Part shown: positions 56,695 through 64,000 of the stretch, piece after piece | Position numbering within the stretch: the stretch's first letter is position 1 | How the letters are laid out: each line of letters begins with the position of its first letter | Assembly: GCA_027575765.1 (NCBI GenBank) | Contig: JANBPT010000074.1 | Coordinates: forward strand, 18,647 to 82,646 | DNA length: 64,000 nucleotides | Reading direction: 5' to 3' | Origin: Tieghemiomyces parasiticus | Lineage: Eukaryota > Kickxellomycota > Dimargaritomycetes > Dimargaritales > Dimargaritaceae | Notes under the pieces: model-generated | The model's database searches: none | What the model was told of the DNA's origin: nothing | What the model saw: the letters and a program-made list of their open reading frames with translations, nothing else | Program-made: the position numbers and the translations under genes

Positions 56695-57770
56695 GTCCAA
56701 GGCCTGTCACCGCGCCGCCCACCACCACCACCACCACCATCTGTACTCTACTGCCCAATTCGATGCCACTCAGCCGACGCTGAGCCTCCCTCCTCTCCCT
56801 CATACCCACCCTTCTACCTTGTTTCCCGCCGATTAGCTAGCTGCCGCTTCTGTATAATCACTCTCTGTAAACCCTATTCTATGCCCCACCTTCCCTCCCT
56901 GTCTAATTTTCCAATCTCTGGCGTGCACCGCTTGTTTTTACCTTGTTCTTTTTGATCCGACACGCTCCATGATTTTTCCGCAGCTACACTTACCACCCTA
57001 TTTCCTCCATAATGATCACCTGCCCTACCCACCCGTCCGACAATAAATCGGTATACCCCTAACCGCTGCCTGGCCCAGCTTTCCCCACGACATAGTATCC
57101 TCGTCGCTCCCTTAGCCTTCAGATCTTCCCCCCTTTATGACACGATCCCTGATGCGGGCTACCAAGTTCATACAACTCCCCACCCCTTTAGGTACGATGT
57201 GCTATGCCCCCGATCTTGTTCGATATACCTACAAGAGTATCTAAGTAGAGCCTTCGTTTTAAAGCCCCGCGCATTGACCTAGCAAACTCGTGAGACCAGT
57301 GACGGGCGAGTGGTCGGAGCGTTGGGGGGGAGGTTTTTTGCTCCGTCACTAAATTCCCCGTATACCCGTGGGTCGTTTATTATATATTATTTTTCGACCA
57401 CCAGTCCTAGAGGTTGAAGCAACTGGGATTTTCCCCCACGGCTTGAAATCCGCCCCGTTGGAGAGTTCGGCGGTTTCACCCTGCCCAACCCGCCGTCCTC
57501 GCCCGTGATGGCAGGGGGAGGGATGGAGCGAGCCGGATGTCGTCGTCCCACCTCTTCTCTCGCCCGACTCAACTCTCCCCCCACCAGCCAGCGGCGCTTG
57601 CTTTGGTTGCGCCTGGGCTTCGTGTACCGCCCAGCCCGCTTCCCTCGCTGACGTGCCGGTCCGCCCTCATTCCCTTCCATCTTCCACATCACATCTCTTT
57701 CGTTGTATTTATCGCAACTTTATTTACCGTTTATCCCACTCTTTCCTCCATCCCTTTTTTGATCTTCACC
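56695..57770. other. Intergenic region
   Basis: Includes a CCA repeat (56719-56739) and AATAAA at 57042-57047, a possible polyadenylation signal of the Yippee gene. The last 250 bases form a C/T-rich leader before COX12. No coding feature seen. Confidence 0.4.
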
Positions 57771-58153
57771 ATGTCTGACGGGGAGAACCAGCAATCCGAG
57801 TACAAGATCGAGACCGTCCAGTTCGACGCTCGGTTCCCCAACACCAACCAGAGCAAGAACTGTGGCCAGAACTACGCTGACTACTACAAATGCGTCGCTG
57901 CCCGTGGCGAGGACTTCCCCCTGTGCAAGCAATTCTACCGCAACTTCCGTAGTCTGTGCCCCGACGACTGGGTAAGTAGCCGCCTTCAGACCGCGGCTCC
58001 TCTACCAACCCCACCGCACTCCGGATCCATTCTAATACGCTCCATTTACTGCCACTCTCCGTCCTCTTCCTCCTACAGATCGAGCGCTGGGACACTGCCC
58101 GCGAAGAAGGCCGCTCGCCCTTTTTCCCCAACACCACGAACAGCGAGCACTAA
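57771..58153 (+). CDS. COX12: Cytochrome c oxidase subunit 6B
   Basis: Exons 57771-57971 and 58079-58153 join in phase (DDW|IERWD) to give 91 residues. The twin-cysteine signature of this intermembrane-space subunit is present: Cys31-x9-Cys41 (CGQNYADYYKC) and Cys52-x10-Cys63 (CKQFYRNFRSLC). FDARFPNTNQ precedes it and IERWDTAREEGRSPFFP follows, both typical of Cox12/COX6B. The protein sits on the outer face of complex IV and contacts the cytochrome c side. It has no cleavable presequence, as expected for a Mia40-imported CX9C protein. AATAAA follows at 58302. Confidence 0.97.
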
Positions 58154-58301
58154 CCTGTGCTTCTCCGTCACCCCCACGCACCTGTGCTGTAGATTGTCGC
58201 CGTGCGGGACCGCTCTTCAGTCTAATACAGAGACAATGTCTTCCAGCATCCTCTTGATTCGACCGTAGGGTGTCCGTACGTAGTACTTGGCGACGCACTT
58301 A

Positions 58302-58307
58302 AATAAA
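58302..58307 (+). terminator. AATAAA polyadenylation signal of COX12
   Basis: Exact AATAAA about 150 bases past the COX12 stop codon. Confidence 0.6.
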
Positions 58308-58578
58308 AGGACTATCCTCCCTGTCACATTTCTGACCAGCGGCGTATCTAAACTGGCGCTAAGAGATAGCGTGGATTCTCAGTGGAACCAAAGAAGGAAA
58401 AGGTGTCTGGGCTACTTGGTGTTCAGATAATAAGGAAGGAGGGGGGAGATACCCGGAACGCCCACATTTGCCACTTGCCCTTTGCCGAGACGTTTGAACG
58501 GGCAGCCACTGCTCCTGCCAGTCAATACGACCGTGGCGAGGCCTCCAGGGTCAGTGGGGTGAGGGGGAAGCCAGATGA

Positions 58579-58610
58579 CCTCCTCCTCCTCCTCCTCCTC
58601 CTCCTCCTCC
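58579..58610. repeat. (CCT)10 microsatellite
   Basis: Uninterrupted CTC/CCT triplets between COX12 and VPS36. Confidence 0.9.
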
Positions 58611-58855
58611 CAAAGCAGCCCTAAGCTAGTTATGTAGGCCGCACCATTGCTCGCCAAGTTCGTCCGCTGGGCCGGCCATACCGCCTTCCTTTTTACAGGC
58701 CACGTCCATTTTGTAACATACTGCCTCGACTCTACGCCCATTCGCCCCGCATTCATTCCGCCTTTCTCCTGTCAGCCATCTCAATCGAACCACTGCCCCT
58801 TCCCGTCGGTCTAGGCAGATTTCGACCACAACCAACTTACTCGCCAAGGCGCCCC

Positions 58856-60747
58856 ATGGAGAAGGCTTTTGCGCCGCTCGTCGTGACGCCGGCGTTGCGC
58901 CCGACCCTCCGCAATCAAGAACCCATTGTTGTCGTTCAGAACCACGTGGGCCTCTACGAAGGGTAAGTATGGCCGCGACTTTCTACCCGCCCGTCCGCCC
59001 AAGCCCAGGCCGAAGCGACTCACCCTGACGTACCTCTTTGCCTCATTCCCTACCCGTTATCCTCACCAACCATAACAGCAATAGGAAGCACCCCCACCAT
59101 AACGATGGCAGCTTGTACCTGACACCTCTTCGGCTCCTGTACGTTGATCGGGTAAACCCCCACACTAGGTCCCTCAGCCTGGATCTGGCTCAGGTGAAGA
59201 CTGCGGTCGCCCAGGCCGGTTTCTTAACTTCGTCGCCCAAGGCTGTCCTGACCCTCCGCCCTAAGTCTATGACCGCGGGCGACGCCCCGCTGTCAACGGC
59301 GGCCGCGTCCTCAATCGGCTGGCAATGTCGGATCTGCCGCCACGACAATAGCGGTGCCGCAGTCAAGTGTGCCCTGTGCGGAGTGACCCGGCCTCCAATA
59401 GCCGCCGGAGATCCCTCAGCTCCGCTAACGGCTCTGGCTTGCCCTGCCTGCACCTTCCACAACCACCTTAGTATGCGGGACTGTGAATTGTGCGGCTCAC
59501 CCCTGCGGCCGGCCTTTGGACCACCTCCCACTGCCCCACCGGCCTCTGCCTCACCCCTACCGAGCGACCTGTTGGTTAAGCTGTCATTCCGGGGCGGTGG
59601 ATCCACATCTTTCTTTACCGCTTTGCAAACCGCCCTTCGGGAGGCGGCGTGGGCTCGTCGACCGGACCCAGCGCCCCTCCCAGCCGCCCCAACCCCGACC
59701 CGGGCTGTGGGTGGGATCAGTCAAATCGTCAGCCGTGTAGACGCTTCCCACCGTGCAACAGATGACACTCTCACCGCCGCCTTCCAGGATTTGGATGCCC
59801 TCCAGGCTATGGCGCACGAGATGGTGCGATTGGCCGGGACGCTGGCCACTAAGGCTGGACCGGCCTCCGCCCCAACCGATGGTTCCGATACAGGGAACCT
59901 CAAGCACTGGCTCTTCAGCCTAGGAATTGACAGTCCCGTGACAAAAGACACGGCGGGCGCCGCTTACCACTCGGAACTGGCCAAAGAGCTCGAGGAGTTT
60001 CTGGATCCCGTCTTGGCCCGCGTCGGTGGCATCCTGGCCCTCGTCGACGTGTATTGCCTCTTCAACCGAGCCCGGGGTGTAGGTGAGTATCATTTTTGTC
60101 TATACACACTAGGAGCCGGGAGTCGGGACCCGGAATAGATACGACTGGCCCAGTTTGCCTCCTTCCCCCTCTCCTCCTCAATGCTCTCTTTTAAGTCCCC
60201 CCACGCTTGCTGAACCTGTTGTATTCGACCTACCCTTGCAGCCCTCGTATCGCCTGAAGACATCTACAAGGCCTGTACCCTGTTCGGCACGCAAGGCTTG
60301 TCGCTGCGCCTGCGGCCGTTCTCGAGTGGACTCCTGGCCGTACAATCAGTCGACCTTAGTGACGCGGTCGTCGCACAGCGATTCTGTCAATACCTCCAGA
60401 CCTTCGGCGCCATGACTGCAGTCGAGCTGGCTTCCTACGAACAGATGGCGACCCCGTTGGTCCATGAACTGCTACTGGTAAGACATTATCCGACTCCGTG
60501 GGCCCAGAGATTTGTAAGGGACGCTACCCCCGCACCGCCTAGCATGATAACGTCCCCCCCTCCTTGACCTGCCACCTTTGGGCTCTTGGCACTTACCCGT
60601 CTGCCTATGCCCTCCCACTCTTCCCTTTTTTTCACTCACACCCAGATTGTCGAAGAGCGAGGCGACATTTGCCGCGACGACTCGTTGGAGGGTCTTAAAT
60701 TCTACCCCAACCGCTTCCCCGAAATGGCGCTCGACGGTGCCGTCTAG
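58856..60747 (+). CDS. VPS36: ESCRT-II subunit Vps36 with two NZF fingers
   Basis: Exons 58856-58962, 59079-60082, 60242-60477 and 60646-60747 join in phase to give 482 residues. The N-terminal GLUE/PH-like domain (PIVVVQNHVGLYEG ... DGSLYLTPLRLLYVDR) is interrupted by two Npl4-type zinc fingers: CRICRHDNSGAAVKCALC (about 119-136) and CPACTFHNHLSMRDCELC (about 158-175), each C-x2-C-x10-C-x2-C. The EAP30-type winged-helix half follows (DLDALQAMAHEMVRLAG, LEEFLDPVLARVGGILALVD, GLSLRLRPFSSGLLAVQ), ending VEERGDICRDDSLEGLKFY. Vps36 brings ESCRT-II to ubiquitinated cargo on endosomes through PI3P, ubiquitin and Vps28 contacts. Only the second finger has the Thr-Phe pair used by NZFs to bind ubiquitin. 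Confidence 0.94.
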
Positions 60748-61389
60748 TAGAGATACCCTGCTTCCGTCCCCTTCGTGCCACTGTTGATCTTATTAATCAG
60801 GTACCATGTGATAAAGCCACCATGTAATACCTGTTGAGCTGGTCGGGCTTGATACCCGACATCCAGCGTGACTATACACGGCCATTACCCCTACGGGCGC
60901 CAAGGTCATATGGGTACATCCCTCCGCATCCTCCACTGCTCCGCGGTATAGGTCACGGTTCCTTTCACTCCCTGGATCACGCGGTACCGCCAGTTGCCCT
61001 AATTATGCAAACCGGGCGGCTTAGGAAGTGAGCTGCACGCCAAAACCAGCGGAAGCGCCTCTTTGCACTCGTCTGTACGACGACTACTATATGTCCGTCC
61101 AATGGGGAGGACTGGGGGCAGTTTACTACGGAGTGGAGCTGGAAATAGGTTTGAAGTACAAAACTGGCCGTAACGGCTCCGATGTGACAGCACACTTTAT
61201 ATAGGTACCGAGTTGGGGGCCGGGGACGCCTCCTGCAAGACCGACAACCGCCCTTCCGCTTCCCTATTCCTCTAGCATCATCGGCGAGCCCGACGGTGCT
61301 GCCCTCGGTCCTTCACCTAACGGCCATATCAGGCCGGTGCCGCAAGGCCCCATCCTCACTTCCGCTCTACACTCTCCACTGCTATAGCG
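60748..61389. other. Intergenic region
   Basis: No coding, RNA or repeat feature seen between VPS36 and the F-box-like gene. Confidence 0.4.
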
Positions 61390-62535
61390 ATGCGACTTAG
61401 ACCCGGAGTTATTTGGTTAAGCGTGGCACTCGCCTCCAAAACCGCAGGCCAACTACCCACACTGACGGAACCGACCGTCGCGGCGAGCCCCGTTGTCTCA
61501 CCGTCCCTAGAAGGTCTACCCCTCGAGCTACTACAACTGGTAACCCGACATTGTCCGCGGTCGTCCCTAACTAACCTCCGGCTGACCAGCCGTCGCCTCG
61601 ACACGACTGTCCGACATTTAACTCTGGCCCAGGATGAGGTAAGCACCGTCCCGCCTCTTCCTCCGGCCAGCCTGGCGAAACAGGGCAGGTTTAGTAGTAG
61701 TGACCCGCTGTTCTAACTCTGCAAACGGTGGCTTCCAACGGGACTGCCTATAACTTCCTCATGACTGTGGCTACACTGAAGCAATCTGAACTTATCCCTC
61801 ACGCCCTTACCTCGTCTGCCATTCACCGTTGTCGCCGCCGCTTAGGTTCGCCACATTACACGTCGGATTCAGGCCAGTGATATGCTCCCCGCTACCGACT
61901 TGACCGCGCTGGCTAGATTAGTCCGGCAGTTGGCCCCAACCCAATTGGTCGACCTACTTCCGCTCATGCAAGTTAATATCGATGCCCGACTGCGGTGCAG
62001 TAAATTGTACCGGGGATACGCCAACCTTACCACCCGCACTTTCCGCGAACACCATTTCATTGCGTACCTTGTGGCCCGCCAGGTAAACCCAGAGATACCC
62101 GGACTTTTGCTCTCTAAATTGGGGCAGGTTTGTCTAGATCCACTCGTCCGCTGCCGATTCCCGCTCTCGCTGGCCGCTGCCGACGCATTGAGTGCTGCGG
62201 TTCTGACCAACCAGGCCACACTCATCGAGACCCTCTTGCACACCGTTCCGACAGGCAACCTCCATGCGCCGCGCTTCCTCTTTAAGCAGCTGTGCTACGC
62301 CATGTACTATCGCCACTTCGCAGCCGCCCGGGTCCTGCTCCACGCTCTCTCCATTGAAAGCCTGCCGACCTCTCATCGCTCTCAATATGACGCGTTCTGC
62401 CGGGTGCTTACCGTCCCGAACCCGTCCGCACGGTGGCCCGCAGAGCTCTTTGCTCTAGACACCGAAGTGTTCAACCCGCCGTCAGGAGTTACCGGCGAGC
62501 CCCTTGCCGCCCTGGAAGTGACGGAAATTGAATGA
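61390..62535 (+). CDS. F-box-like protein with signal-peptide-like N-terminus
   Basis: Exons 61390-61638 and 61846-62535 join in phase (LAQDE|VRHIT) to give 312 residues. Residues 1-21 (MRLRPGVIWLSVALASKTAGQ) resemble a secretion signal. An F-box-like motif follows at about 40-80: LEGLPLELLQLVTRHCPRSS then LTNLRLTSRRLDTTVRHLTL. The C-terminal part is helical (LTALARLVRQLAPTQLVDLL, AADALSAAVLTNQATLIETL, FKQLCYAMYYRHFAAARVLL), loosely like degenerate ankyrin-type helical repeats. F-box proteins link substrates to SCF ubiquitin ligases in cytosol or nucleus, which is at odds with a signal peptide; the N-terminal segment could be simply hydrophobic. No substrate can be named. AATAAA at 62838 and 62891 may end the transcript. 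Confidence 0.65.
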
Positions 62536-63358
62536 TTTTAGGACTTTGCCCCCTTTTTCGAACCCGCCGGGCTAAGGTGAGTGACTTATCTAGCTTGCCT
62601 GGCTGTCTATTGACCGAGCGCAAGGGATACTTGTCTATCCTCAGAGCAATACCAATTGCCGCAGCCTCCGTACAAAAGTATTGATTGGGGCTGATTCATA
62701 ATGTCGCACCGCTTTGGTGCTGGTATACGGGATCCTGGATGACGGCGAAGGGGTACGCCGCTTGCTGTTGAATGCCGCAGACAACTTGGTTGATTGTACG
62801 TGTGTCGGATCAGCCCGGGCTTCCCATGCAAGCTAACAATAAACCATCCAACCAATCAATTCTGGTTTGCTGATCAAAAGGATTTGTTTTAATAAAATAG
62901 AGGTTGGCTACAACTCTAACTTCTGGGCGTTTGGCCTGGCTGACTTGAACAATATAGTAGCTACCGTAATCGCCACCCAACTTAATAACCTTGGGTGGGT
63001 GGGTGGGGAGGGGTTCCAGGCATTATGCTCTTCTCGACAAAGTACAAGACGGGAATCAGCCCCAGTGCGCGTATGGCGGGTCGACATACCAAACTGCAGA
63101 TTGAGGCCTCCCCGGTCGGCTAGCGAGCCAAGGCGCATGCAAACAAACCCACCAGCTACACTTGATGCCTTTCCAAGGTGGGACGGACGACAGAATACGC
63201 CTTTGTCACAGGAAAGCGACGGTTTCGTTAGCTGCAGTACGATGGCGCGGGGGGGAGGGGTTCACGGTATCACTTTCAAGCTGAGGGCCCATCCCACCAG
63301 CCCTGGGTCGATCCAGGGTTATCGGGGGTATTCTACTGGACAATTGCACTGCATCCGG
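62536..63358. other. Convergent intergenic region
   Basis: Between the F-box-like gene (+) and the TFIIIC gene (-). Two AATAAA motifs on the plus strand (62838-62843, 62891-62896). Reading frames here are unrecognised. Confidence 0.4.
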
Positions 63359-64000
63359 CTATGAATGGGAGGTTGAGACTCCTGTGGTGGCGTCCGTACG
63401 GCGTTCGAGGACGACCGGATATAGCTTCAGGACCTTGGTGGTGTGTCCAACGTAATTGAGCTGGGCTGGCGGTCGCACAGGTTCCTCCCTGCCGGTGGTC
63501 TGGGCCGCCTGATCATCTGGCAGCAATTGCGGCAAGAATGAAGGTAAGGTATAGAAGGACGGAGGTTTATCTGGTTAGTATCGGTGCAGACCAATCCACC
63601 CTTACCTACCGCCACGCTCGCACGAGTACACAAGGTGGATTTTGGACATACCGGTCGGCCGCACGGCGAATATGAGATCCGACCCAACCGCGTCTTCGTA
63701 CTCGCCACGGTACGTTACCCCGGCGTAGGCAATGAAGGGCGTGTCTGAGTCGATTGCCTGGACGGGTAAAAATGAAAATAGGAACAAAAGCCGTAGTTAG
63801 GTAACGGTCGAGCGGACGGTATGAATAATGCTAGCGAAGCCACCCTACATCCCTCGGGCTACAACCAAGGGCCGCAGACCGCACTGTCCCACTGCGCGGA
63901 AAGGAAGCGTGGCTTATGGAACGCGTTGTAACCTACCGTCACAGCAACGGGTACGTTCCCCCGAGCCGGCAACCCCTCGGGGGCCACGTCCTGATTGGGC
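63359..64000 (-). CDS. TFIIIC small subunit (GTF3C6/Tfc7-type), 5' part beyond window
   Basis: Three minus-strand exons are visible: 64000-63937 (cut by the window edge), 63757-63610 and 63516-63359, all joining in phase. The reading NVPVAVT|AIDSDTPFIAYAG then TYRGEYEDAVGSDLIFA is the core of the TFIIIC subunit 6/tau55 beta domain; the G-E-Y-E-D-x-x-G motif is its signature. After the last junction, LNYVGHTTKVLKLYPVVL matches the conserved end of GTF3C6. TFIIIC recruits TFIIIB and RNA polymerase III to tRNA genes through A and B boxes. Yeast Tfc7 also has an N-terminal phosphatase-like domain, which would lie outside the window if present. Confidence 0.8.

Larger units (their letters stand above)
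58154..58855. other. Intergenic region
   Basis: Contains the COX12 polyadenylation signal and a long CCT repeat at 58579-58610; the rest up to the VPS36 start is C/T-rich. Confidence 0.4.

Overview
The window is nuclear DNA of a GC-rich, intron-bearing fungus. I read 23 protein-coding genes, 21 of which look complete or nearly so. Most are single-copy eukaryotic housekeeping genes. Introns are mostly short (roughly 70-260 bases), run GT..AG with GTAAGT/GTAGGT-like donors, and many have CTAAC-like branch points. Gene 5' flanks are pyrimidine-rich on the coding strand. Fungal traits include Ede1-, Get2- and Irc24-like proteins, an SSA-type Hsp70 and a yeast-style Vps36 with two NZF fingers. Animal-like genes absent from common yeasts (EBP-type sterol isomerase, SAMHD1-like HD protein, C78 peptidase, a possible AF4/AFF-like protein) sit beside them. 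This mix suggests an early-diverging lineage, perhaps Zoopagomycota/Kickxellomycotina; that placement is inference. No tRNA, rRNA, transposon, CRISPR array or viral element was found.

Layout. 1-1584 (+): C78 (ZUP1-like) peptidase, 5' end unresolved. 2375-4048 (-): SMYD-type MYND/SET protein. 5516-7477 (-): cytosolic Hsp70, probably with a 5'-UTR intron. 9287-10842 (+): PI31 proteasome regulator in six exons. 11669-13204 (+): GPHR. 14114-15036 (+): Ypt1/Rab1. 15481-16446 (-): Irc24-like SDR. 18109-21829 (+): Ede1/Eps15-like protein. 22718-23560 (+): Get2-like protein. 23806-24425 (-): L51/S25-domain mitoribosomal protein. 24931-31332 (-): DOP1/Dopey. 31905-32558 (+): EBP. 35419-36612 (+): Eri1-like exonuclease. 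38535-41093 (+): Pumilio protein with a CCCH finger. 43310-43723 (+): candidate small secreted protein. 44944-47503 (+): possible AFF4-like elongation scaffold. 48789-50373 (+): heat shock factor. 50775-53465 (-): SAMHD1-like HD protein in eight exons. 55982-56694 (+): Yippee. 57771-58153 (+): Cox12/COX6B. 58856-60747 (+): Vps36. 61390-62535 (+): F-box-like protein with a signal-like N-terminus. 63359-64000 (-): TFIIIC small subunit, truncated by the window edge.

The genes form no operon or biosynthetic cluster. Six act in membrane traffic (Ypt1, GPHR, Ede1, Get2, Dop1, Vps36). Two form a regulator/target pair (heat shock factor and Hsp70). Others serve protein quality control, RNA metabolism and transcription. 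Exon junctions were chosen by splice-site motifs, reading-frame phase and continuity of family motifs; no transcript data were available.
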